Of a DNA stretch of 36,949 nucleotides, positions 16,261 to 24,812 are shown piece by piece. Under the pieces are notes generated by a model that searched no databases, had not been told where the DNA came from, and was given only the letters and a program-made list of their open reading frames with translations. Origin of the DNA: Rhodospirillales bacterium 70-18. GTDB lineage: Bacteria > Pseudomonadota > Alphaproteobacteria > Acetobacterales > Acetobacteraceae. How positions within the stretch are numbered: position 1 is the first letter of the stretch; the number at the start of each line of letters is the position of its first letter. Both the position numbers and the translations under genes were made by a program. The stretch spans positions 480,399-517,347 of the forward strand of contig MKWE01000031.1 of the NCBI GenBank assembly GCA_001899585.1. Direction: 5' to 3'.

Positions 16261-17901
16261 ATGCCCGCCACCTACACCAACCCCCGCTACCCGTTCGCCC
16301 CGGTGCGCGACGCCGGGGCGCGCCACAAGGTTGTGGTGGTGGGCGGTGGGCTGGTCGGGCTGACCATGGCGCTGGACCTCGCCCGGCGCGGCCAGAAGGT
16401 GGTGCTGCTGGACGAGGACGACACCGTCAGCTTCGGCTCGCGCGCCATCTGCTGGGCCAAGCGCAGCCTGGAAATCTTCGGCCGGCTCGGCCTGGGCGAG
16501 GCGCTGCTGGCCCGCGGCGTCACCTGGAACACCGGGCGCGTGTTCTTCGGCGACCGGCAGGTCTACCATTTCGACCTGCTGCCCGAGGCCGGGCACCAAT
16601 ACCCCGCCTTCATCAACCTCCAGCAATACCACCTGGAGGAGGCGCTGGTGGAAGCCTGCCGCGCCACCGGACTGGTCGATCTGCGCTGGCACAGCCGGGT
16701 CGCCGCCGTGGCGCCAGGGCCGGACGGCGTGGCGCTCACTGTCGAAACGCCGGAGGGCAGCTACGCCCTGCACGCCGACTGGCTGCTGGCCGCCGACGGC
16801 GCGCGCAGCTTCGTCCGCCGCGCGCTGGGCCTGTCCTTCATCGGCCAGGAATTCCGCGACCGCTTCCTGATCGCCGACGTGGTGATGCGCGCCGGCTTCC
16901 CCGCCGAACGCTGGTTCTGGTTCGAGCCGCCCTTCCACCCCGGCGGCAGCGTGCTGCTGCACCGCCAGGCCGACGATGTCTGGCGCATCGACTTCCAGCT
17001 CGGCTGGGACAGCGACCCCGAGGCGGAGCGAGACCCGGCGCGCGTGGCCGCCCGCGTGCGCGCCATGCTGGGGCCGGAGGTGGAGTTCGCGCTGGAATGG
17101 GTCAGCGTCTACAGCTTCCGCTGCCGCCGGCTGGAACGCTTCCGCCACGGCCGCATCCTGTTCCTGGGCGACGCGGCGCACCAGGTGAGCCCGTTCGGCG
17201 CGCGCGGCGGCAATGCCGGGGTGCAGGACGTGGACAATCTGGGCTGGAAGCTGGACGCGGTGCTGCGCGGCGCGGCGCCGGACGCCCTGCTGGACAGCTA
17301 CGACGCCGAGCGGATCGCCGCCAACGACGAGAACATCCTCAACTCCACCCGCAGCACCGATTTCATCACGCCCAAGAACGCAGCCGCCCGCGCCTATCGC
17401 GATGCCGTGCTGGAGCTGGCCGGCCGCTACGCCTTCGCCCGCCCTCTGGTCAATTCCGGCCGCCTCTCCCGCCCCGCCGTGCTGGCCGACAGCCCGTTGA
17501 ACACGCCCGATGACGCGCCCTGGACCGGCGGCCTGCCGCCCGGCGCACCGGCGGCGGATGCGCCGGTACGATCGGACGGGCAACCGGATTGGCTGCTGCG
17601 CCATCTCGGCGGCGACGGCTTCACGCTGCTGCTGTTCGGCCCGCCCGGCGATTTCCCCGCTTTGGCGGCCGGGGGGCCGCGCCCGGTGTTCCTCACCCGA
17701 ACCGCCACGCCCGGGGCGCTGCACGATGCCGAGGGCCTGGCCGCCGCCCGCTACGCCGCCGGCCCCGGCGCCGCCATCCTGCTGCGGCCGGACCAGCACG
17801 TCGCCGCCCGCTGGCGCCACTTCGACGCCGCCGCGGTGGCCCATGCGCAGCGATGCGCATGCGGCATCACCATCACGGATACGCAAAGAATGGCCGGATG
17901 A
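16261..17901 (+). CDS. FAD-dependent aromatic monooxygenase (MhpA/PHBH-like)
   Basis: This 546-residue class A flavoprotein hydroxylase has the Rossmann motif VVVGGGLVGLTMALDLARRG (about 23-42), the DG motif LLAADGARSFVRRALGL (from about 177) and the GD motif LFLGDAAHQVSPFGARGGNAGVQD (from about 301). The C-terminal thioredoxin-like domain is typical of phenol hydroxylase and MhpA relatives. Such enzymes add one oxygen to an aromatic ring with NAD(P)H and O2. ATG 16261 is 8 bp after the MBL gene. The stop overlaps the DUF2783 start by 4 bp (ATGA), which suggests translational coupling. The MarR regulator and the MBL protein fit an aromatic-acid catabolic unit. The substrate cannot be deduced. 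Confidence 0.9.
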   Translation: MPATYTNPRYPFAPVRDAGARHKVVVVGGGLVGLTMALDLARRGQKVVLLDEDDTVSFGSRAICWAKRSLEIFGRLGLGEALLARGVTWNTGRVFFGDRQVYHFDLLPEAGHQYPAFINLQQYHLEEALVEACRATGLVDLRWHSRVAAVAPGPDGVALTVETPEGSYALHADWLLAADGARSFVRRALGLSFIGQEFRDRFLIADVVMRAGFPAERWFWFEPPFHPGGSVLLHRQADDVWRIDFQLGWDSDPEAERDPARVAARVRAMLGPEVEFALEWVSVYSFRCRRLERFRHGRILFLGDAAHQVSPFGARGGNAGVQDVDNLGWKLDAVLRGAAPDALLDSYDAERIAANDENILNSTRSTDFITPKNAAARAYRDAVLELAGRYAFARPLVNSGRLSRPAVLADSPLNTPDDAPWTGGLPPGAPAADAPVRSDGQPDWLLRHLGGDGFTLLLFGPPGDFPALAAGGPRPVFLTRTATPGALHDAEGLAAARYAAGPGAAILLRPDQHVAARWRHFDAAAVAHAQRCACGITITDTQRMAG

Positions 17902-18095
17902 GCAGGCTCAACACCGAACCCAACCTGGACGACCCGGACGGGTTGTTCGCCGCCCTGATGGACGCCCACCGCGACCTGGACGACGCCGCCTCGCGCCGGC
18001 TGGATGCACGGATCATCCTGCTGCTGGCCAATCACCTCGGCAACACGGCACTGGTGCGCGAGGCGATCGCGGCGGCGCGCCTGGGGGAGGCATAA
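17898..18095 (+). CDS. DUF2783 domain protein
   Basis: This is a 65-residue, mostly helical, acidic protein: LNTEPNLDDPDGLFAALMDAH, RDLDDAASRRLDARIILLL, ANHLGNTALVREAIAAARL. The pattern matches DUF2783, whose members I recall as neighbours of FAD-dependent aromatic hydroxylases. The ATG overlaps the monooxygenase stop by 4 bp, so the two are made together, and the small protein may be a partner or assembly factor for it. No function is established to my knowledge. It is followed by the long inverted repeat at 18096-18234. Confidence 0.8.
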   Translation: MSRLNTEPNLDDPDGLFAALMDAHRDLDDAASRRLDARIILLLANHLGNTALVREAIAAARLGEA

Positions 18096-18234
18096 GGAAG
18101 GCGGGGCGCTGCCCCGCGCCCCGCCAGGGGCCGAGCCCCTGGACCTCATATTATTGAAGTAAAAACCTTTTTTAAAATTCTGAGGACCAGAGGCTCGGCC
18201 CCTGGCCGGGCCGGGGGCAGCGCCCCGCCTTGCC
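18096..18234. terminator. long inverted repeat between convergent genes (GC double-hairpin repeat, two facing copies)
   Basis: A left arm (18096-18148) and right arm (18181-18234) of about 53 bp are near-perfect reverse complements. Each arm is built of two small hairpins of the type GGGGC-GCT-GCCCC and AGGGGC-CGA-GCCCCT and ends TGGACCTCA or its variant. The 32-bp spacer (18149-18180) is strikingly AT-rich (TTATTGAAGT, CTTTTTTAAAA). Located exactly between the stops of the DUF2783 gene (+) and the DUF3297 gene (-), it probably ends transcription from both sides. A related single copy is at 23138-23208. Confidence 0.8.
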
Positions 18235-18241
18235 TTTCTGC

Positions 18242-18478
18242 CTACTCGGCATCCCGCAGATACGGCTCCACCGTCCCGCGCAGCATCATGGTCAGCGGCG
18301 CGCCGTGCCGGTCCACCGTCTTGCCGACGGCCACGCGGATCCAGCCCTCGCTGATGCAGTATTCCTCCACATTGGTCTTCTCGGCGCCGTTGAAGCGGAT
18401 GCCGATGCCACGCTCCAGCAGCGCCGCGTCGTGGAACGGGCTTTTGGGATTGTTGGACAGGCGGTCGGGCAGGGTCAT
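18242..18478 (-). CDS. DUF3297 family protein
   Basis: This 78-residue conserved protein (MTLPDRLSNNPKSPFHDAAL, then LLERGIGIRFNGAEKTNVEE, YCISEGWIRVAVGKTVDRHG, and a closing MMLRGTVEPYL) closely follows the DUF3297 consensus as I know it. The function is unknown; it is soluble and has no signal peptide. The longer frame to 18607 is low-complexity and runs into the divergent reductase promoter, so I take ATG 18478. Its 3' end faces the long inverted repeat. Confidence 0.88.
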   Translation of the reverse strand: MTLPDRLSNNPKSPFHDAALLERGIGIRFNGAEKTNVEEYCISEGWIRVAVGKTVDRHGAPLTMMLRGTVEPYLRDAE

Positions 18479-18600
18479 GGCGCGGGCCTTCGCGGCGGGA
18501 GGGAACGGGGTTGCGCATGGTGATACGCATGCGCGGCGGTTTGGCCAAGCCCGCGCTTCGTGCTTGGATGCGGCGGAACAACACCGCAAAGGGCCCGTCC

Positions 18601-19584
<984 letters not shown>

Positions 19585-19627
19585 GCCGCCCACCCGCCCC
19601 GATCCAGGCCAATCACACGAGGAAGCC

Positions 19628-20362
19628 ATGTCCGAGACCATCGCACTCGCGCCCGACACGCTGGACAAGCTGGCCGGCGTCAGCACCGCCACCATCACCT
19701 CCCAGCTCATCAAGCTGGGCGCCATGCGCACCCGCTCGCCGCTGGGGGTGCGCCCGCTCAACCCGGCACGCTGCCGCTTCGTGGCGCCGGCAGTGACGCT
19801 GCGCTACGCGCCGATGCGCGAGGACCTGGACGGCCAGGCCAGCATCGTCCACCCGCACAACCCCACGCGGCTGGCGGTGGAGACCACGCCCGCCGGCAGC
19901 GTGCTGATGATCGACCAGGGCGGCGACCTGGGCGGCGGCGCGCTGGGCGACATCCTGGTGGCCCGGCTGATCCGCCGCGGCGTCGCCGCCGTGGTGGGCG
20001 ACGGCGCGATGCGCGATGCCGGGCCGCTGATGGCCATGGCCATGCCGGTGTTCGCCCGCAGCTTCACGCCGCCGCCCAGCAGCGCCAGCATCCTGGCCGT
20101 GGGCTTCCAGGAGCCGATCGGCTGCGGCGGCACGCTGGTCTATCCCGGCGACATCGTGGTGGGCGACGAGGACGGCGTGGTGGTGATCCCGCGCCATCTG
20201 GCCGACAAGGTGGCGACGGCGGGGCTGGAGCAGGAGCGGGTGGAGGTGTTCATCAAGCGCCGCGTGGAACTGGGCGAGCCGATCGCCGGCTTCTACCCGG
20301 CCACCGAACGCACCATGGCCGAATACAATGCCTGGAAGGCCAGCGGCAGCCCGGAGCTGTAG
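19628..20362 (+). CDS. RraA-like fold protein (HMG/CHA aldolase-like)
   Basis: This 244-residue protein of the RraA superfamily has the central motif LGDILVARLIRRGVAAVVGDGAMRD, with Arg129 and Asp130 in the position that binds metal and oxaloacetate or pyruvate-like substrates in 4-hydroxy-4-methyl-2-oxoglutarate aldolases. CGGTLVYPGDIVVGDEDGVVVIP is also typical. The family includes aldolases and the RNase E inhibitor RraA. The longer length and the catabolic setting favour an aldolase or lyase. It follows the aldo/keto reductase gene. A second, more canonical RraA-like protein is encoded at 26731-27423. Confidence 0.82.
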   Translation: MSETIALAPDTLDKLAGVSTATITSQLIKLGAMRTRSPLGVRPLNPARCRFVAPAVTLRYAPMREDLDGQASIVHPHNPTRLAVETTPAGSVLMIDQGGDLGGGALGDILVARLIRRGVAAVVGDGAMRDAGPLMAMAMPVFARSFTPPPSSASILAVGFQEPIGCGGTLVYPGDIVVGDEDGVVVIPRHLADKVATAGLEQERVEVFIKRRVELGEPIAGFYPATERTMAEYNAWKASGSPEL

Positions 20363-20379
20363 CGTCTAAAGAAGATCCA

Positions 20380-20467
20380 CATGGAGACGGGAAAGCGGGG
20401 AGAAGAAAGATCGGATGCGGCGGCTAAACGAATGAAAGTTTTTTGGTTCTTTTTTTCAAAAAAGAAC
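20380..20467. terminator. AT-rich hairpin repeat (copy A) with adjoining CATGGAGACGGG element
   Basis: This lies between the convergent RraA-like and NAPRT-like genes. CATGGAGACGGGAAAGCGGG at 20380-20399, followed by GAGAAG, is a half-copy of the arm repeated at 30874-30946. GAATGAAAGTTTTTTGGTTC starts at 20430, and GTTCTTTTTT (20446-20455) pairs with AAAAAAGAAC (20458-20467), giving a hairpin next to A/T runs that could stop transcription in both directions. Related copies are at 24675-24713 and 24760-24799. Confidence 0.7.
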
Positions 20468-20484
20468 AGCTCTTCTTAAACACT

Positions 20485-21645
20485 TCATCCGTTTGCCTTG
20501 CGGGCGCCGTTGCGGCGGAGCAGGAATTCCCGCCCCACTTTCACCATCGGCACGCCGTCATATTCCACGATGTCGGCGGTGGCGTAGGTTTCGCCCCACA
20601 CATCCGGGATGAAGCTGCCGGTGCCCACCACGTCCACCGGCGCGCGCGCGTCTGCCATCACCCGGCACTTGTCCACGCCGAAGCCCGAGGAGGCGACGAT
20701 GCGCACCTTGGGGAAGCCGGCGGCGTTCAGCGCCTCGCGCATGCGCCAGATCGCCGCCGCCGACACCCCGGTGCCGACCAGGTAGCGCAGCTCGGTGTCG
20801 CTGCGGTAGCGGCGGATGGCGCCGGGGGCGTGGCGCTCCAGCACCGCGTAGCTCTCGGCCGGGTCCAGCCCCTCCAGGAACCGCCCGCCATGGGTGTCCA
20901 GCCGCACCTGCACCCGCCCGGCCTCGGCCAGCGGGCGGAAGCGCTCGCACACCGTCAGCCCGTCGCTGACCTCGCGGCCGAAATAATCCACCAGCACGGT
21001 CAGCACCGTGTCGGGGAAGGTCTCGTGGAACATCTCGGCGGCCCGCACCGTGCTGCCGGCATAGCCGATCAGGGCATGCGGCATGGTGCCCAGCCCGGTC
21101 GGGTTGCCGAACCAGTGCGCGGTGCCGTCATTGGCGTTGCCGATGAAGCCGGTCGCCCCCTCGCGCTGCGCCGCCCGGCTGCCGACGGCGGCGGCATAGG
21201 CCATCATCTCCTGCATCTCCGCCCCCGCGCAGTGCCGCGCCTCCATCGCCAGGAAGGCGACCGAGGGCAGCGCCAGGCACATCTGGTAGGCGTTGTGCGC
21301 GGCCACGCAGGCCGGGCCGATCTTCTGCAGGAAGATCGTCTCCAGGTCCGACAGCAGGGCGAAGCTGCCGGTGATGTAGACCAGCGGCTCGCCGGCGCCG
21401 GTCCAGCTTCCCTCCGGGTGGGTCACATCGATATCGAAGGTGGTGCCGCGCTCGGCGGCCACCCGCGCCAGCCAGTCCAGCATCAGCCGGGGGGCCGAGA
21501 TCACCGGCCGGCGCAGGAACACCGCATAGGTCACCCGCTTGTCGCCGAACCGCTCCACCACCTGGCGGGTGCGGTTGAAATACACATCGGTGCGCGCCGC
21601 GATGTCGGCGGCGAGACCTGACACGGGGGCGTCCATCGCCGGCAT
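20485..21645 (-). CDS. nicotinate phosphoribosyltransferase-like protein
   Basis: This 386-residue enzyme of the NAPRTase/PncB family makes nicotinate mononucleotide from nicotinate and PRPP. Support comes from DVYFNRTRQVVERFGDKRVTYAVFLRRP at the N-terminus, MPHALIGYAGSTVRAAEMFHETFPDTVLTVLVDYFGREVSDGL in the centre (the active-site His region and substrate loop), and SSGFGVDKCRVMADARAPVDVVGTGSF, a phosphate-binding loop of the type II phosphoribosyltransferase fold. ATG 21645 begins two bases after the DAHP synthase stop, so the two genes are co-transcribed. The long open frame upstream lies within the DAHP synthase gene. Members of this branch differ from classical PncB, so the exact base used is uncertain. 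Confidence 0.8.
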   Translation of the reverse strand: MPAMDAPVSGLAADIAARTDVYFNRTRQVVERFGDKRVTYAVFLRRPVISAPRLMLDWLARVAAERGTTFDIDVTHPEGSWTGAGEPLVYITGSFALLSDLETIFLQKIGPACVAAHNAYQMCLALPSVAFLAMEARHCAGAEMQEMMAYAAAVGSRAAQREGATGFIGNANDGTAHWFGNPTGLGTMPHALIGYAGSTVRAAEMFHETFPDTVLTVLVDYFGREVSDGLTVCERFRPLAEAGRVQVRLDTHGGRFLEGLDPAESYAVLERHAPGAIRRYRSDTELRYLVGTGVSAAAIWRMREALNAAGFPKVRIVASSGFGVDKCRVMADARAPVDVVGTGSFIPDVWGETYATADIVEYDGVPMVKVGREFLLRRNGARKANG

Positions 21646-21647
21646 CC

Positions 21648-23027
21648 CTACTGCGCCGCCACCGGCAGGGCGCCCGGGTCGCGCCGCGCCTTCAGCTCCT
21701 CGGCCACCAGGAAGGCCAGCTCCAGCGACTGCTCGGCGTTCAGCCGCGGGTCGCAGAAGGTTTCGTAGCGGTCGCCCAGATCGGCCTCGGTCAACTGGTG
21801 GGCGCCGCCCACGCACTCGGTCACTTGCCGCCCGGTCATCTCCACATGCACCCCGCCGGCCCAGCTTCCCTCGGCGGCATGCACGTCGAAAAAGCCGCGA
21901 ACCTCGCGCAGAATGGCGTCGAAATCGCGGGTTTTGACCTTCTGGGCGGTGGAAATGGTGTTGCCGTGCATCGGGTCGCACAGCCAGACTACCTTCCGCC
22001 CCGCCCGCCGCACCGCGCGCAGCAGCGGCGGCAGCAGGGTGTCCACCTTGTCCGCGCCCATGCGGCTGATCAGCGTCAGCCGCCCCGGCTCGTTGGCGGG
22101 ATCAAGCGTGTCGATCAGCCGCAGCAGGTCGTCCGCCGTGGTGGTCGGCCCCACCTTCAGCCCCAGCGGGTTCTTCACGCCGCGCAGGAACTCCACATGC
22201 GCGCCCTCCGGCTGGCGGGTGCGGTCGCCGATCCATAGGAAATGCGCCGAGCACGCGTACCAGTCGCCCGAGGTGGAATCCACTCGCGTCAGCGCCTGCT
22301 CGTACGGCAGCAGCAGCGCCTCGTGGCTGGTGTAGAAATCGGTCTCGCGGATTTGCGGGATGGCCGCACTGGTCATGCCGCAGGCGGCCATGAAGGCCAG
22401 CGTCTCGTCGATGCGCGAGGCGAGGTCCTGGTAGCGCGCGGCCAGCGGCGAGCGGGCGGCGAAGTCCAGGTTCCAGCGGTGCACCTGGTGCAGGTCCGAG
22501 TAGCCGCCGGTGGCGAAGGCGCGCAGCAGGTTGAGCGTGCCGGCCGACTGGAAATAGCCGGTTTCCATGCGCGCGGGGTCGGGAATGCGGGCCTGGGCGG
22601 TGAAATCCGGGCCGTTGATGATGTCGCCGCGATAGCTGGGCAGGGTCTCGTCGCCGATGGTCTCGTTGTCGCTGCTGCGCGGCTTGGCGAACTGGCCGGC
22701 CATGCGCCCCATCTTCACCACCGGCACGCCGGCGCCGAAGGTCAGCACCACGGCCATCTGCAGCAGCACGCGGAAGGTATCGCGGATGATGTTGGCGGTG
22801 AAGTCGCCGAAGCTTTCCGCGCAGTCGCCGCCCTGCAGCACGAAGGCCCGCCCCTCCGCCACCTGCGCCAGCGCGGCCTTCAGCCGCCGCGCCTCGCCGG
22901 CGAACACCAGCGGCGGATATTTGCCCAGCCGCCCCTCCATCGCCGCCAGCGCGGCCGGGTCGGGGTAGGCGGGCATCTGCCGGATCGGCTTGCCGCGCCA
23001 GCTATCGGGGGTCCAGTTCGCCGTCAT
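21648..23027 (-). CDS. class II 3-deoxy-7-phosphoheptulonate (DAHP) synthase
   Basis: This 459-residue cytoplasmic enzyme condenses phosphoenolpyruvate and erythrose 4-phosphate, the first step of the shikimate pathway. Class II (plant/AroH-like) features: [19 protein letters not shown] at the N-terminus, QGGDCAESF with metal-ligand Cys69, [14 protein letters not shown], the SRMGADKV and LCDPMHGNT motifs, and ECVGG near the end. ATG 23027 is preferred over an upstream in-frame GTG at 23036. The 181-bp spacer upstream carries a GC-rich repeat right after the glutathione reductase stop, so it may have its own promoter at 23028-23137. NAPRT-like follows after two bases. Confidence 0.95.
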   Translation of the reverse strand: MTANWTPDSWRGKPIRQMPAYPDPAALAAMEGRLGKYPPLVFAGEARRLKAALAQVAEGRAFVLQGGDCAESFGDFTANIIRDTFRVLLQMAVVLTFGAGVPVVKMGRMAGQFAKPRSSDNETIGDETLPSYRGDIINGPDFTAQARIPDPARMETGYFQSAGTLNLLRAFATGGYSDLHQVHRWNLDFAARSPLAARYQDLASRIDETLAFMAACGMTSAAIPQIRETDFYTSHEALLLPYEQALTRVDSTSGDWYACSAHFLWIGDRTRQPEGAHVEFLRGVKNPLGLKVGPTTTADDLLRLIDTLDPANEPGRLTLISRMGADKVDTLLPPLLRAVRRAGRKVVWLCDPMHGNTISTAQKVKTRDFDAILREVRGFFDVHAAEGSWAGGVHVEMTGRQVTECVGGAHQLTEADLGDRYETFCDPRLNAEQSLELAFLVAEELKARRDPGALPVAAQ

Positions 23028-23137
23028 GCGCCTCACTCCGCAACCGCCCGGGTTGGCCCGGGTTCGGGTAGAAGAGCGAGGTTATCCACCGAAACGGGTT
23101 GATTGGCTACTGATCGGCGGGATGGCGCCGAAAGGAG

Positions 23138-23208
23138 GCAAGGCCGGGGCTTTGCCCCGCACCCCACCCATGTCCTGAACTATCGGGGGCCGAGCCCCTG
23201 GACCTCGG
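23138..23208. repeat. GC double-hairpin repeat, single copy, at the gor stop codon
   Basis: The element has the same layout as each arm of 18096-18234: CGGGGC-TTT-GCCCCG (23145-23159), a short linker, then GGGGC-CGA-GCCCC and CTGGACCTCGG, ending at the base before the minus-strand TAG of gor (23209-23211). It is likely a dispersed REP-like element used as a transcript end. The rest of the spacer (23028-23137) holds nothing I can assign. Confidence 0.7.
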
Positions 23209-24648
23209 CTACCGCCCCGCCCCGACCCCCATCTCCGCCTTCCCCATCCCGCCGGCCCCTGGCCCCTCGGCATCCCGCTCCGGCGTCACCACCTGCCCGG
23301 CCACCCGCGTGCGCGTGCGCATGGTCACGAACTCCTCGGCGGCGGTGGGATGGATGCCCACGGTGCGGTCGAAATCCCGCTTCGTCGCCCCGCAATTGAT
23401 CGCGATCGACAGCCCCTGCAAAATCTCCGGCGCGTCCTCGCCCAGCATATGCGCGCCCAGCACGCGCTGGGTCTGCTGGTCCACCACCAGCTTCATCATC
23501 GTCCGCCGCGCCCGGCCCGAGAGCGTGTGGCGCATCGGGGTGAAGCGGGTGAGGTAGATGTCGGCCGGGCCGCGCATGGCCGCCTGGTCCTCGCTCAGCC
23601 CCACCGTGCCGATCGGCGGGCTGGAGAACACCGCCGTCGCCACCGCGTCCAGCACCCATTCGCGCGGGCCGGGCCCATACAGCATGTCGGCCAGGGAGTG
23701 CCCCTCGGCGATCGCCACCGGGGTCAGGTTCAGCCGGTCGGTCACGTCGCCCAGGGCGTAGATATGCGGCTGGCTGGTGCTGCGGTCCTCGTTGATGGTC
23801 ACCGCGCCGAAGCCGTTGGTGGCCACTCCGGCGGCCGCCAGCCCCAGCCCGTCGGTATAGGGGGAGCGGCCGATGGCGGCGAACACCAGGTCGGTCTCGA
23901 TGCTGCTGCCGTCGGCCAGCACCACGCGCCGCGCCGCGCCCTCGGCCGTCACTCGCGCCACTGTGGTGCCGCGGTGCAGGCGGATGCCCTGGTTGGTCAG
24001 CGCCTCGTCCAGCGCGCTGCGCAGATCCTCGTCGAAGCCGCGCAAGGGCAGGTTCTGGCGCAGGATCAGGTCCACCTGGGCGCCGAGGCCGGCGAAGATG
24101 CCGGCGAATTCCACCGCGATATAGCCGCCGCCGATGATGGCGATGCGCGCCGGCATGGCCTTCAGGTAGAAGGCGTCGTCCGAGACGATGCAATGCTCCG
24201 CGCCCGGGAAGTCGGGCCGGATCGGGCGGCCGCCGGTGGCAATCACGATGCGTTCGGCGGTGACGCGCTGGCCGCCCACCTCCAGCGTGTGCGGGTCGAT
24301 GAAGGTGGCGCGCGCCTCGAACACGGTGCAGCCGGCGCCGTCCATCAGCTTGCGGTAGATGCCGTTCAGCCGGCCGATCTCGCGGTCCTTGGCGGCGATC
24401 AGCGCGGCCCAGTCGTGCCGGCCGGGGGCGATGTCCCAGCCGAAACCGTGGCTGTCGGCCGCGCTGGCGCCGAACTCGCTGGCCATGACCATCAGCTTTT
24501 TGGGCACGCAGCCCACGTTGACGCAGGTGCCGCCCCAGAACCGCTCCTCCGCCACGCCGACGCGGGCGCCGTGGCCGGCGGCGATGCGGGCGCAGCGCAC
24601 GCCGCCGGAGCCGCCGCCGATGACGAAGAGGTCGAAATCATAGGGCAT
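23209..24648 (-). CDS. gor: glutathione-disulfide reductase
   Basis: This 479-residue FAD/NADPH oxidoreductase of the class I pyridine-nucleotide disulfide family regenerates reduced glutathione in the cytoplasm. FAD-binding is DLFVIGGGSGGVRCAR; the redox disulfide is Cys42 and Cys47 in GGTCVNVGCVPKK; the NADPH fold is IAIIGGGYIAVEFAGIFAGLG, and the second FAD site is IYALGDVTD; the C-terminal catalytic base is in VGIHPTAAEE. The NADPH helix has no obvious insert. ATG 24648 lies only 27 bp from a repeat hairpin. The upstream frame to 24765 is encoded in repeats and is not real. The glutathione-using YghU- and GST-like genes nearby fit the same thiol economy. Confidence 0.94.
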   Translation of the reverse strand: MPYDFDLFVIGGGSGGVRCARIAAGHGARVGVAEERFWGGTCVNVGCVPKKLMVMASEFGASAADSHGFGWDIAPGRHDWAALIAAKDREIGRLNGIYRKLMDGAGCTVFEARATFIDPHTLEVGGQRVTAERIVIATGGRPIRPDFPGAEHCIVSDDAFYLKAMPARIAIIGGGYIAVEFAGIFAGLGAQVDLILRQNLPLRGFDEDLRSALDEALTNQGIRLHRGTTVARVTAEGAARRVVLADGSSIETDLVFAAIGRSPYTDGLGLAAAGVATNGFGAVTINEDRSTSQPHIYALGDVTDRLNLTPVAIAEGHSLADMLYGPGPREWVLDAVATAVFSSPPIGTVGLSEDQAAMRGPADIYLTRFTPMRHTLSGRARRTMMKLVVDQQTQRVLGAHMLGEDAPEILQGLSIAINCGATKRDFDRTVGIHPTAAEEFVTMRTRTRVAGQVVTPERDAEGPGAGGMGKAEMGVGAGR

Positions 24649-24674
24649 GGTTGGCTCCGTGTAAGAAAGGAGGG

Positions 24675-24799
24675 GGTTCTTTTTTGGAAAAAAGAACCAA
24701 AAAACTTTCATTCGCCGGAGTCCCGACGCCCTGACTCGTCCCGACGCGGGGACTCCAGCGAACAAAGTTTTTTTGCTTCTTTTTGTTCACAAAAAGAAG
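24675..24799. repeat. two head-to-head AT-rich hairpin repeats (copies B and C)
   Basis: This is the spacer between gabD (ends 24813) and gor (starts 24648). Copy B on the minus strand (24675-24713) has the stem GGTTCTTTTTT / AAAAAAGAACC; copy C (24760-24799) has CTTCTTTTTG / CAAAAAGAAG with loop TTCA. Their outer parts (CTTTCATTCGC-GGAGTCCC at 24705-24724 and GGGACTCC-GCGAAC-AAAG at 24748-24767) form a larger imperfect inverted repeat. All are related to copy A at 20430-20467. This cluster could stop gabD transcription and must leave the gor promoter inside or at its edge. Confidence 0.75.
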
Positions 24800-24812
24800 A
24801 CTTGCTTATCCA

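Noticed and set aside
20485-21981. 498-residue version of the NAPRT-like protein
   Set aside because: The first 112 residues are encoded inside the class II DAHP synthase gene in another frame and look random; ATG 21645 follows that gene's stop by two bases.
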